Positions 1-7,592 of a DNA stretch of 64,000 nt are shown piece by piece. Position 1 is the first letter of the stretch; the number at the start of each line of letters is the position of its first letter. Both the position numbers and the translations under genes were made by a program. The notes under the pieces are model-generated. The model was not told the DNA's origin. It saw only the letters and a program-made list of their open reading frames with translations, and did no database searches. Source of the stretch: an uncultured Pseudomonas sp. (lineage in GTDB: Bacteria; Pseudomonadota; Gammaproteobacteria; Pseudomonadales; Pseudomonadaceae). The DNA is taken from positions 1 to 64,000 of the forward strand of contig CALUCI010000006.1 of assembly GCA_943914515.1 (NCBI GenBank), read 5' to 3'.

Positions 1-81
1 GGTAATGGGGAGTATTTTGAGTTGGTTGAGGATGGTGTTGTGTCGCAGGTGGGGGGTGCTGCCAGTTCATTGTCGCCATGA
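1..81 (+). CDS. 3' end of an unrecognised gene (partial)
   Basis: The window opens inside a frame that reads 26 residues to a TGA at 79-81 and ends VGGAASSLSP. The same C-terminus, one residue different (SQVGG versus SEVGG), is encoded at 4414-4494. I do not recognise the family. The fuller copy presumably lies upstream of the window. Its stop codon overlaps an ATG that opens a truncated DUF3224-like frame, exactly as in the second copy. Confidence 0.5.
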   Translation, partial: GNGEYFELVEDGVVSQVGGAASSLSP

Positions 82-145
82 AGAAAGGCTGCTCGGGTGA
101 GATAACCGGGATTACTGCAAAGTGTTCAGTGCAGCCGCAGTCTCT
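79..145 (+). pseudogene. DUF3224 gene fragment, copy 1
   Basis: Starting at the ATG overlapping the previous stop, the frame reads MKKGCSGEITGI. This corresponds to MEKAYSGEITGI from about residue 34 of the intact DUF3224 protein at 5387-5794. Similarity to the other fragment (4492-4621) is close until about position 135, then ends abruptly. It lacks the N-terminal third and nearly all of the C-terminal part, so it is a remnant. Confidence 0.55.
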
Positions 146-205
146 TGGAAAATTCCTGATGCACATCCGCTCGGCCTCACGATGAAGCCCCTATCCCTAT
201 GTTGC

Positions 206-1411
206 TCAATTCATCGAAGCCATAAGCGGTGTCCGCAATGTGGCTCGTGCCGCGAGGCAGGCCAGAACGGCCGCCAGCAGCAACAACGCCGCACTCAGTT
301 CGAAAGTAGCCCGATAGCCGCTCAAATCGAAAACCAGACCGCCCACGGTAGCGCCCAGGCCGATAGCCAGTTGGACAATTGCCACCATCAACCCACCACC
401 GGCTTCGGCATCGTCGGGCAGAGTTCTTGCCAGCCACGTCCACCAGCCGACCGGCGCTGCGGTTGCCACCAACCCCCACAAACCCAGCAGCAGGGTAGTT
501 GTCATAGGTGAGCTACCAAAGGCCACCAGTGCCACGGCGATTAACGCCATCAGGATGGGAATGGCGATCAGCGTTTGGTACAGGCCATTCCTCAGGAAAC
601 GTTCGATCAGGAAGGTGCCGACCAAGCCAGCAATACCTAGTACCAGCAGCATCAGCGAGAGCATGGAAACGCTGACATGGGTGACTGTTTCAAGGAACGG
701 GCGCAGATAGGTGAACAGCATGAACTGACCCATGAAAAACACGCTGACCGCGACCATGCCTAGCGCCACCGGTGCTCTGTTCATCAGCCGAAACACGTTG
801 CCGCTCTTGTCGCTGCGTTCATGCTTTATCGCCGGCAGGCTCAGCAACAGCCACAGGGCGGCGAGGGCAGCCACCGGCACGACGCAGAAGAACGCGCCGC
901 GCCAGCCAATCAGCGCGCCGACGAAGCTGCCCAGCGGTGCGGCAATCACCGTGGCCAGGGCGTTGCCGCCGTTGACGATGGCCAGGGCGCGCGGCACCTG
1001 GTCTGCGCCTACCAGGCGCATGGCCGTAGCTGCCGATAGCGACCAGAAGCCACCAATTGCAACGCCGATCAACGCGCGGCCAGCCATGAACGTCACGTAG
1101 TTCGGCGCAAACGCCACCACGCTGCCGGAGATGATCATCAATAGCGTCAGTGACAGAAGCAGCAGCTTGCGCTCGACCCGCGCCGCCACGGAGGCGATGC
1201 CCAGGCTGGTGAGCAACGCGAACAGCCCGGAGACGGCAATGCCTTGGCCGGCCTGGCCTTCGCTGATCTGCAGGTCGGCCGCAATCGGCGTCAGCAGGCT
1301 GACCGGCATGAACTCTGAAGCCACCAGCGCAAACGCGGCGAGCGACATGGCCAGCACGGCGCCCCACGACTGCCGGGTACTTTGCGGGGTGTGTATGGAT
1401 GTAGCGGTCAT
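206..1411 (-). CDS. MFS transporter, NepI-like purine nucleoside/drug exporter
   Basis: A 401-residue inner-membrane protein with about 12 hydrophobic segments, normal length for the major facilitator superfamily. The N-terminal EFMPVSLLTPIAADL, the following GGFWSLSAATAMRLV and the central FTYLRPF closely resemble E. coli NepI, the purine ribonucleoside efflux pump, as I recall it. The substrate here is inferred only. It lies 105 bp downstream of the alpha/beta hydrolase on the same strand, and the AraC regulator beyond is divergent, so exporter and hydrolase are probably one AraC-controlled unit. The start ATG at 1411 gives a short soluble lead before the first helix. The wider DHA1 drug:H+ family is the alternative assignment. 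Confidence 0.85.
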   Translation of the reverse strand: MTATSIHTPQSTRQSWGAVLAMSLAAFALVASEFMPVSLLTPIAADLQISEGQAGQGIAVSGLFALLTSLGIASVAARVERKLLLLSLTLLMIISGSVVAFAPNYVTFMAGRALIGVAIGGFWSLSAATAMRLVGADQVPRALAIVNGGNALATVIAAPLGSFVGALIGWRGAFFCVVPVAALAALWLLLSLPAIKHERSDKSGNVFRLMNRAPVALGMVAVSVFFMGQFMLFTYLRPFLETVTHVSVSMLSLMLLVLGIAGLVGTFLIERFLRNGLYQTLIAIPILMALIAVALVAFGSSPMTTTLLLGLWGLVATAAPVGWWTWLARTLPDDAEAGGGLMVAIVQLAIGLGATVGGLVFDLSGYRATFELSAALLLLAAVLACLAARATLRTPLMASMN

Positions 1412-1516
1412 AGAAAAGAACCTAGCCAGCAGATGTTGCCATGGCGGATTTTCGAGGCGAGTGACGCAGGCTTGGCCGGGCGCGGAGCAACAGCGCCTGG
1501 TCAGGCCGTACTGTTT

Positions 1517-2605
1517 TTACTTCAGGCTCTTGCCGAAGAACTCGGTGATCTTGTCGAAGGGGATTTTGTCCGGGCGGTCGTAGAGATCCACATGGTTGGC
1601 ACCCTTGACGATCAGCAGTTCCTTCGGCTGTGCGGCGGCCTTGAACGCGTCTTCGCTGAAGTAGCGCGAGTGCGCATTTTCACCGGCGATAAGCAGAACC
1701 GGGCGTGGCGAGATTTCGGCGATATGGTTTAGCAGCGGCAGGTTCATGAAGGGCAGCGACATGGTCGCTGTCCACGAACCGGTCGAGTTCGGCGCGTTCT
1801 TGTGATAACCGCGCGGGGTACGGTAGTAGTCGAAGAATTCTTCGATGATCGGCCCGTCGTTGCCGCTGAGTTTCTCTGGCAGGATGCGCGGGCCTGGTGC
1901 CTGCTGACCTTTCTCGGCATCGACCCAGCGTTGTTGACTCAGCTGTTCCAGGGTCTGAGCGCGCTGCTCCTGGGTCAGGCTGTCGTTCAGGCCGTTGGCC
2001 ATAACACGGGACATGTCGTACATGGCGGTGGTGACCACGGCTTTGATGCGCGTGTCGACCGCCGCAGCGCTCAGGCCCATGCCGCCGAAACCGCAGATGC
2101 CGATGATGCCGATGCGGTTGCGATCCACAGACGGTTGCAGCCCCAGGAAGTCGACGGCGGCGCTGAAGTCCTCGGTATTGATGTCCGGCGAGGCAAGATC
2201 GCGTGGCTCGCCGCTGCTTTCACCGGTGTAGGACGGGTCGAATGCCAGGGTGACGTAGCCACGCTCGGCCATGGTCTGGGCGTATAGCCCGGACGACTGC
2301 TCCTTCACTGCACCGAACGGGCCGCTGACGGCCAGCGCCGGCAGCGCCTGGCTGCCGTGCGCCTTGGGCAGGTACAGATCGGCTGCCAGGGTAAGGCCGT
2401 AGCGGTTCTTGAAGGTCACTTTCCGGTGGTCGACATTGCTGTTTTTGGGGAAGGTCTTGTCCCACTGCTGATTGAGGATCACGGTATTTTCTCCGGTCGT
2501 TTTTTGCGATTCCTGAGCGAACACAGGTGAGGCGCTGGCGAGGGCGGCGATCCCGGCGAAGAGGGCGCTCTGGATCACTTTGATGGGGGAACACGCGCTG
2601 TTCAT
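1517..2605 (-). CDS. Secreted alpha/beta hydrolase with Cys nucleophile
   Basis: A 362-residue protein. The ATG at 2605 is preferred over the upstream ATG at 2626 because GGAG sits 8 bases before it. A signal peptide (hydrophobic core then SPVFAQ) points to the periplasm. The fold is alpha/beta hydrolase; the nucleophile elbow reads GICGFGG, so the usual serine is cysteine, as in dienelactone hydrolases and YcjY-type proteins. A C-terminal GANHVDLYD supplies the catalytic histidine. The Asp-Pro-Ser-Tyr-Thr-Gly-Glu-Ser-Ser-Gly-Glu-Pro stretch is typical of this subfamily. The substrate is unknown. It lies between the NepI-like exporter and the divergent AraC gene and is probably regulated by the latter. 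Confidence 0.85.
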   Translation of the reverse strand: MNSACSPIKVIQSALFAGIAALASASPVFAQESQKTTGENTVILNQQWDKTFPKNSNVDHRKVTFKNRYGLTLAADLYLPKAHGSQALPALAVSGPFGAVKEQSSGLYAQTMAERGYVTLAFDPSYTGESSGEPRDLASPDINTEDFSAAVDFLGLQPSVDRNRIGIIGICGFGGMGLSAAAVDTRIKAVVTTAMYDMSRVMANGLNDSLTQEQRAQTLEQLSQQRWVDAEKGQQAPGPRILPEKLSGNDGPIIEEFFDYYRTPRGYHKNAPNSTGSWTATMSLPFMNLPLLNHIAEISPRPVLLIAGENAHSRYFSEDAFKAAAQPKELLIVKGANHVDLYDRPDKIPFDKITEFFGKSLK

Positions 2606-2836
2606 TGAGTGCACTCCGGTGCTCATGTGGGTTGCTTGACCCGTACTCTTTGTAGAGAAGCCGGGTCAGCCCGTGCTTGATCCGTTGTGGGATCAGGTTC
2701 GCGATCCATTCTGCTCAGCTGGGCGTGCGGTCTGTAGCGCATACCGCTGGATTACTTGCCTGATCCGATGAGCTTGCAGGCTTTTGCTGGGATGGCCAGG
2801 ACCGGCAGGTTAGAGTTCGGCCACGAGGTAATAATC

Positions 2837-3763
2837 ATGACGACTCAGCACGACCACTCCGCTCCGAACGCAGTGCCACAGCAGGCGCTGGCGCAGACCA
2901 TCGGTGCGCACATCAGCCAGCCGGGGGACTGCAGCACGGCCATTGCCGGGCTCGGTTTGTTCCGTCGCGAACAGCCGTCGCCGCCGGTGGTGTGCATGGT
3001 CGAGCCGAGCATCATCCTCGTTGCCCAGGGCGAGAAGCGCCTGTGGGTCGGCGGCGAAGGCTACCCCTACGACCCTTCGCGTTTTCTGCTCACCTCGCTG
3101 GATCTGCCGGCCAACTCCGAGGTGCTGGTGGCGAGTCCGCAGCAGCCCTGCGTGGGGCTGACCCTGAAACTCGACCTGCGCATGCTCGCCGAGCTGATCG
3201 CCCAGGGCGGCCTGCCGCCCAGCCGTGAACGTTCGGTAGCAACGAGCGTGGGCATTGGTACCGCGACCACGCAACTGTTGGCGTCGTTCGGCCGGCTGCT
3301 GGAGTTGCTGGATGAGCCAGACGCCATCCCGGTGCTCGCGCCTCTCATCCAGCGCGAGATTCACTACCGGTTGTTGATGAGCGACCAGGCGGCCCGGCTG
3401 CGGCAGATCACCTCAGTCGATGGCCAGGGTTACCGGATCGCCAAGGCCATCGACTGGCTGAAGCTCAACTACGCCTCAGCGCTGCGTGTCGAGGAGCTTG
3501 CCAGCCGCGTGCAGATGAGCGCACCGACCTTTCACCATCACTTCCGCCAGCTCACCGCGATGAGTCCACTGCAGTACCAGAAATGGTTACGTCTGAACGA
3601 GGCGAAACGCCTGATGCTCAACGAGCATATGGACGTATCCAGCGCGGCATTTAAGGTCGGCTACGAAAGCCCATCGCAGTTCAGCCGCGAGTACAGCCGC
3701 CTGTTTGGCGTGCCGCCCAAGCGGAATATTGAGGCTCTGAGAGGGAAGCAGGCCAGCAAGTGA
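2837..3763 (+). CDS. AraC-family transcriptional regulator
   Basis: A 308-residue regulator from the ATG at 2837, preceded by GAGGT; the open frame extends upstream to 2756 but without a good ribosome site. Residues 1-190 resemble the AraC_N cupin-like effector domain (ILVAQGEKRLWVGG). The C-terminal 110 residues contain two helix-turn-helix motifs (VEELASRVQMSAPTFHHHF and SSAAFKVGYESPSQFSREY), the hallmark of AraC/XylS DNA-binding domains. It is divergent from the hydrolase/exporter pair across a 231-bp gap, the usual arrangement for a local activator. The effector cannot be read from sequence. Confidence 0.92.
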   Translation: MTTQHDHSAPNAVPQQALAQTIGAHISQPGDCSTAIAGLGLFRREQPSPPVVCMVEPSIILVAQGEKRLWVGGEGYPYDPSRFLLTSLDLPANSEVLVASPQQPCVGLTLKLDLRMLAELIAQGGLPPSRERSVATSVGIGTATTQLLASFGRLLELLDEPDAIPVLAPLIQREIHYRLLMSDQAARLRQITSVDGQGYRIAKAIDWLKLNYASALRVEELASRVQMSAPTFHHHFRQLTAMSPLQYQKWLRLNEAKRLMLNEHMDVSSAAFKVGYESPSQFSREYSRLFGVPPKRNIEALRGKQASK

Positions 3764-3852
3764 AGACAAGTACGCTGTCTGTTATCACTACTAGCCAAGG
3801 TCAGACGTCCGGCGTGACCTGACAGTAAAGCGGGGCTTGAGCTGAGTGGATG

Positions 3853-3975
3853 TCCGCTGTTGGCCGGTAGCTGTTACTCGAAACAGGCTGCCATGGATTC
3901 TGGCTGGATCAGAACGCAGTGAGCACATCGAAAACTGAAAGTCGCGCGAGCAGCTCCATGCAGTGACACAAGCAA
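3853..3975 (+). repeat. Intergenic repeat block B, copy 1
   Basis: About 120 bases, by eye roughly 80% identical to 5207-5327. Shared segments include TCCGCTGTTGGCCGGTAGCTG, the CTGGCTGG.TCAGAACGCAG core and ACATCGAAAA.TGAAAGTCG. It begins with the dispersed TTGGCCGATAGC-type motif also found at 4690, 14300 and 63080. No protein is supported across it. Confidence 0.7.
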
Positions 3976-4001
3976 CTGTCTTGCTCAGAATCTGAAAATC
4001 G

Positions 4002-4093
4002 CACCGGGCGGCGCTCCGCTTGCCGGCGATGGCGCCCGGCCAGGCAGCAGCCTTGGTCCTGCTGGCCTCATCGCCGGCAAGACCGGCTCCCAC
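4002..4093. repeat. REP palindrome pair
   Basis: Contains CTTGCCGGCGAT near 4020 and the inverted ATCGCCGGCAAG near 4070, followed by ACCGGCTCCCAC. This is the characteristic repetitive extragenic palindrome of Pseudomonas genomes, arranged as an inverted pair. It fills the gap after the AraC gene; nothing coding is evident between 3764 and 4150. Confidence 0.8.
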
Positions 4094-4179
4094 GAGGTAA
4101 TCGCTCCGGCTGGCCTCGTAGGAGCATTGGTCTGGACGGCGGCTGAAAGGAGACAACCATAGGCATAGGCGTAGCCGAT

Positions 4180-4494
4180 GTGCTGTATCGCGGCCCGGTC
4201 GATATGACGCTGAGCTATGGCGACGCCAACAAACCGGATCAAGAAACGCAAAGGCCGGGCGCCGAGTTGGTGCTGCCTCGCCGAACCCCGGATCGTCCGC
4301 TTGCCGCGCTGCTGCCCAAGGCGTTGTACCTCGATGTGCTCCGAGGGCCGAGCCGGGCCAGCCTGTCGTTGCCGGATGGGCGCGTGTTTGCCGGGCGGGT
4401 GACCGAGCGTACTGGTAATGGGGAGTATTTTGAGTTGGTTGAGGATGGTGTTGTGTCGGAGGTGGGGGGGGCTGCCAGTTCATTGTCGCCATGA
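4180..4494 (+). pseudogene. Truncated copy of an unrecognised gene
   Basis: A 104-residue frame opening at GTG 4180 (the open frame reaches back to a stop at 4144). It encodes a hydrophilic sequence with RGPSRASLSLPDGRVFAG and ends VGGAASSLSP. Its last 27 codons match window positions 1-81 almost exactly, so this is a second copy of that gene's 3' end. AGGAG at 4148-4152 could serve translation but lies far from the GTG. I do not recognise the family. It is more likely a 5'-truncated duplicate than a complete small gene. Confidence 0.4.
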
Positions 4495-4621
4495 AGAAAG
4501 CCTGTTCGGGTGGCATAGCCGGGATTGGTACGAAGTGTTCAGTGCAGCGTTTGAACCATCGAACAGGGGCGGCAAATTCGTAGTGCAGGAAAATTTTGAA
4601 GGGGAGGTGAATGGCAGGTAG
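4492..4621 (+). pseudogene. DUF3224 gene fragment, copy 2
   Basis: The ATG overlaps the previous stop and reads MKKACSGGIAGI. After a frameshift near 4535 the homology continues in another frame as VFSAAFEPSNRGGKF and ENFEGEVNG, then hits TAG at 4619. The intact relative at 5387 reads VFSAAFDPSTRVGSY and ESFEGTVNG at the same places. With no N-terminus, a frameshift and an early stop, this is a decayed copy. Confidence 0.65.
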
Positions 4622-4786
4622 GCCTGCGGTTAGCCTCGTCGTTCGTTGCGACTGTTTTGGTGTGAAACCACAAGATGTGCGAATGACGGTTATTGGCCGT
4701 TAGCCGACCTCGGCCAACGACCGGTATGGGTCGATTGCTGACGTACATGACTAACCGCTATCGACCCAAAGCGGACTGATGTCGGC
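4622..4786. repeat. Dispersed GGGTCGATTGC / GGCCGTTAGC repeat DNA
   Basis: Holds TTATTGGCCGTTAGCC, GGTATGGGTCGATTGCTG and the inverted CGCTATCGACCCAAAGCGGAC. The last two form an inverted pair around 4725-4775. Related motifs occur at 3853, 5207, 14250, 63010 and 63690. No gene is supported. Confidence 0.55.
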
Positions 4787-5140
4787 TCAGGGATATGATT
4801 GAAACTCAGGGGGAAGCCGGGACACTACCTCACTCCAACAGCGGCTGATTTCTGCGGCAACGCTGCCAGCGCCGGCTTGGGGAAGCGGTCTTTCGCACAC
4901 GGTGAGGTGTTTCAATAGCCAATCGTCCGTCCATCCTGCCCACTCGCCCGCAACGCTTCGCAAATTCGACTCAAGGGCCGGGAAAATCTCTCCCCACAGA
5001 ATGGTCTGAACCTCTTCCGGCGAGTAATCGCTTTCAATGATGGTCTTAGCCACGTAGGCGAAAGTAGCGTTATCGATTTCGGTATCCAGGAAAAACTCGG
5101 AAAGGGCTTGCCAAACCTTAAGACGTCTTTGGTCGACCAT
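4787..5140 (-). CDS. Small DUF7079-like hypothetical protein
   Basis: A 117-residue acidic, tryptophan-rich soluble protein: WQALSEFFLDTEID near the start, IIESDYSPEEVQTILWGEIFP in the middle. I place it tentatively in the DUF7079 group of small Pseudomonas/Xanthomonas proteins. There is no signal peptide or membrane helix. ATG 5140 has GGA 9 bases upstream; a GTG at 5146 is also possible. Small acidic orphan proteins in decayed patchwork regions are often immunity proteins, but no partner toxin is visible here and I do not claim that role. Confidence 0.6.
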   Translation of the reverse strand: MVDQRRLKVWQALSEFFLDTEIDNATFAYVAKTIIESDYSPEEVQTILWGEIFPALESNLRSVAGEWAGWTDDWLLKHLTVCERPLPQAGAGSVAAEISRCWSEVVSRLPPEFQSYP

Positions 5141-5206
5141 GTACACAATTCCATCGCTCGGCTGCCGAAAGTCTGTAGAGATTACTTTTTTCCAGATGCG
5201 GCTGTC

Positions 5207-5327
5207 TGCTATTGGCCGATTGCTCTCACTCGAAATCGGCTGCTATTGATCCTGGCTGGGTCAGAACGCAGCGAGTACATCGAAAATTGAAAGTCGCTCG
5301 AGCAGCCCCATTCAGCGACAGTTGAGA
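5207..5327 (+). repeat. Intergenic repeat block B, copy 2
   Basis: Second copy of the block at 3853-3975, beginning TCTGCTATTGGCCGATTGCT and carrying the same TCAGAACGCAG core. It lies directly upstream of the intact DUF3224 gene, whereas copy 1 precedes the REP and the truncated gene. Confidence 0.7.
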
Positions 5328-5386
5328 AGGCTGTTGTGCTGCAGGTATTGTGACCCCCCGACTCATCAGCCCAGAGACAAACCCGC

Positions 5387-5794
5387 ATGGAAGCCGCAGC
5401 AACCTTCACTACCCGTCATTTCACCCCGACAGGCGTTTCGCCTGTGCCGCACATTGCCACCGCCTTGCCCGTGTCCATCAGCACCATGGAGAAAGCCTAC
5501 TCGGGCGAGATCACCGGAATTTCCTCCACGGTCTTCAGCGCAGCCTTCGATCCATCGACCAGAGTCGGCAGCTACGTAGCGCTGGAAAGCTTCGAGGGCA
5601 CGGTGAATGGCAAGCAGGGTACTTTCAACTTCATTCATTCCGCATCAACGACGGGCAGCAATCGCGCCGACGAGTTTTTCAGCATCGTTGCCGGTAGCGG
5701 CACAGGAGCGTTGCAGGGGATATCGGGAACGGGCGGGATCGAGGTGGATGCCGAGGGTGTGCATCGTATCTGGCTGGACTACCAGATTGGATAA
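5387..5794 (+). CDS. DUF3224 domain-containing protein
   Basis: A 135-residue soluble protein matching the DUF3224 pattern: GEITGISSTVFSAAFDPS, then SFEGTVNGKQGTFNFIHSA, then FFSIVAGSGTGALQGISGTGGI. These proteins form a small beta-barrel of unknown function. The gene is intact, unlike the two fragments at 79 and 4492, and is probably their donor family. ATG 5387 gives the full N-terminal strand. It precedes an ECF sigma gene by 95 bp on the same strand, but a Fur-box-like site in that gap suggests separate transcription. Confidence 0.85.
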   Translation: MEAAATFTTRHFTPTGVSPVPHIATALPVSISTMEKAYSGEITGISSTVFSAAFDPSTRVGSYVALESFEGTVNGKQGTFNFIHSASTTGSNRADEFFSIVAGSGTGALQGISGTGGIEVDAEGVHRIWLDYQIG

Positions 5795-5818
5795 GGGGTG
5801 GACGAGCCAAATCCATTT

Positions 5819-5837
5819 AATAATGCTTCTCAGTTAA
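5819..5837. promoter_or_regulatory. Candidate Fur box before ECF sigma gene 1
   Basis: AATAATGCTTCTCAGTTAA resembles the 19-bp Fur consensus, with ATAATG and TTCTCA in register. It lies 53 bp upstream of the sigma gene, where iron repression is expected for FecI-type systems. By-eye match only. Confidence 0.45.
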
Positions 5838-5889
5838 TGTAGTATTCGCCGCTCTCCGGCAGGGCCGGGTCACCGGTTTAGGGCTGCGC

Positions 5890-6408
5890 ATGTCACGCAT
5901 TGGCACCTCTGATTTGCTAACCAACTTCCATGAGCACTACGCGGAACTGATGGCGTTCCTGGCTCGGCGGCTGGGTAACGTCGAGCAGGCTGCCGATGTG
6001 GCTCAGGATACTTATCTGCGTCTGGTCAACCTGCCGGCGGGCGAGCCGATCCAGGAGCCGCGTGCGTTCCTGTTCCGCATAGCCGGCAATCTGGCCATCG
6101 ATCGCATGCGTCGTGAAGGACGGCTCAATGCCTTGCATGCCGATGAGTCCCAGGCCCTGGAAGTATGCGATCCGCGCCCTTCACCAGAGACGGCCCTGCT
6201 TACCGATGAGGCCCTGGCCCAGCTTGATGTCGCGATGGATCAGTTGCCGGCCAATGCGCGGCTGGCACTGTTGCTCAATCGCCTCGAGGGGCTGACCCAC
6301 GCCCAGATAGCCACGAGGCTCGGCGTTTCCGAGAGCACCGTGGGCAAGTACATTGTGCAAGCGGTACGTCATTGTCGCGACTCCCTGAACCGGACGGAGT
6401 GGCCATGA
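5890..6408 (+). CDS. FecI-type ECF sigma factor, cassette 1
   Basis: 172 residues, typical for iron-starvation sigma factors. Region 2 (about 13-75) has AADVAQDTYLRLV and AFLFRIAGNLAIDRMRR; region 4 (about 115-165) has LEGLTHAQIATRLGVSESTVGKYI, the -35-recognising helix-turn-helix. It should redirect RNA polymerase to the receptor promoter when the outer-membrane receptor binds its ferri-siderophore. Its TGA overlaps the ATG of the FecR gene, so the two are translationally coupled. A Fur-box-like site upstream suggests iron repression. Confidence 0.93.
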   Translation: MSRIGTSDLLTNFHEHYAELMAFLARRLGNVEQAADVAQDTYLRLVNLPAGEPIQEPRAFLFRIAGNLAIDRMRREGRLNALHADESQALEVCDPRPSPETALLTDEALAQLDVAMDQLPANARLALLLNRLEGLTHAQIATRLGVSESTVGKYIVQAVRHCRDSLNRTEWP

Positions 6409-7430
6409 CCCGCTTGCCTTCTACGGACACGACACCCCAGACTGCGACGCCTGCCCATGCTGCTCAGCCTGCACAACCCATGACCGATACCGCTAACCCT
6501 GCCGAGCTGGAAGACCAGGCCATCGAGATGCTGGTGCATCTGCATTCCGGTCGGGCGACTGCAGCCGATCACCTGGCCTATGCCAACTGGCGCCAGCGCT
6601 CCGAGGCCCATGCTCACGCCGCGAGACGATCCGAGGCATTGTGGGGGGCATTTCCGCACACACCGAAAGCGCAACAGTTCGTCGCTCCGCAACCCGAGAG
6701 ACGGCGCAAACCCGCACGTGCCTTGTGGGCGGCGGGCATGGCCGCTTGTCTCGCGCTGCTGATGTTCAGTGGCGTGTTGCAGCGTCCGTGGTCAGCGCTG
6801 TATGCCGATCATGTGACGGACCCTGGCGAGCGGCGCGAAGTGCGCCTGCAAGACGGCAGTCTGCTGTGGATGAACGGTGACACCGTGCTCTCGGTGGATT
6901 ACAGCAACGACCGCCGCGGCATCACCCTGCATCAAGGGGAGGCGCTCTTCGAAGTGGCCAAGGATCCATCGCGACCCTTCATCGTTCACGCCGCTCAAGG
7001 TGATGTGCAGGCGATCGGCACACGCTTCGATGTCGATCAGCGCGGCGATCAGGTCACGGTGCAGGTCAGCGAAGGCATTGTGCAGGTCAGTTCGGGCGGG
7101 GAGAGCATACGGCTGCCGGCAGGGCAATCCTCGACCTATCGGCAAGGCCTGGCACCGCAGGCGGTGGGGGAGGTCGATGTGCACAACGTTGCCACCTGGC
7201 AGCGCGGCAAGTTGATCTTCAATGCCCGGCCGCTGGGTGACGTGCTCGGCGAACTCGACCGGTACGTCCCGGGTCTTCTCTACCTGACGAATGAAACCCT
7301 GGCGGCACGGCGTATCAGCGGCATATTCGAAGTGGATGATCCACAGGCGGCCCTCGATGCGCTTGAGCAGACGCAGCCACTGCGTATCACCCGCTTGCCG
7401 TTGCTCACCCTGGTGCGGCCGAAGGACTGA
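6405..7430 (+). CDS. FecR-family anti-sigma regulator, cassette 1
   Basis: 341 residues from the ATG at 6405, which overlaps the sigma stop as ATGA. An N-terminal cytoplasmic DUF4880-type segment (AIEMLVHLHSGRATAADHLAYANW) should hold the sigma factor. One transmembrane helix follows near residues 107-125 (ALWAAGMAACLALLMFSGVL), then a periplasmic FecR domain (EVRLQDGSLLWMNGDT; LHQGEALFEVAKDPSRPF) that contacts the receptor's STN domain. Unlike the FecR proteins at 13214 and 28625 it has no RRTVLKG twin-arginine sequence before the helix. Confidence 0.92.
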   Translation: MTRLPSTDTTPQTATPAHAAQPAQPMTDTANPAELEDQAIEMLVHLHSGRATAADHLAYANWRQRSEAHAHAARRSEALWGAFPHTPKAQQFVAPQPERRRKPARALWAAGMAACLALLMFSGVLQRPWSALYADHVTDPGERREVRLQDGSLLWMNGDTVLSVDYSNDRRGITLHQGEALFEVAKDPSRPFIVHAAQGDVQAIGTRFDVDQRGDQVTVQVSEGIVQVSSGGESIRLPAGQSSTYRQGLAPQAVGEVDVHNVATWQRGKLIFNARPLGDVLGELDRYVPGLLYLTNETLAARRISGIFEVDDPQAALDALEQTQPLRITRLPLLTLVRPKD

Positions 7431-7592
7431 TTCGCGGCCGGCAGCCTTTCCCGAAGAGCATTCCCCGTAGAGCACCTTGCAAAAAAATGAAAATTCTTTG
7501 GCAAGGTCCTCGATGTTGCTTCGTCGTAGATACGAAGCGCGAATCATTCACATAAAGATCGCGCAGCCAACACTAGGGAAAAGGTTGCTTTC
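7431..7592 (+). promoter_or_regulatory. Receptor gene promoter region with AT tract
   Basis: The gap holds an A-rich tract, TGAAAATTCTTTGGCAAGG (7488-7506), followed about 25 bases later by TTCGTCGTAG. The GAAAAT then CGTC pair resembles the ECF-type promoter seen at 34742. AGGGAAAAGG near 7572 is the likely ribosome site for the receptor. Confidence 0.4.

Noticed and set aside
3791..4516. 241-codon minus-strand frame after the AraC gene
   Set aside because: It runs through repeat block B and the REP palindromes, so the reading frame is accidental.
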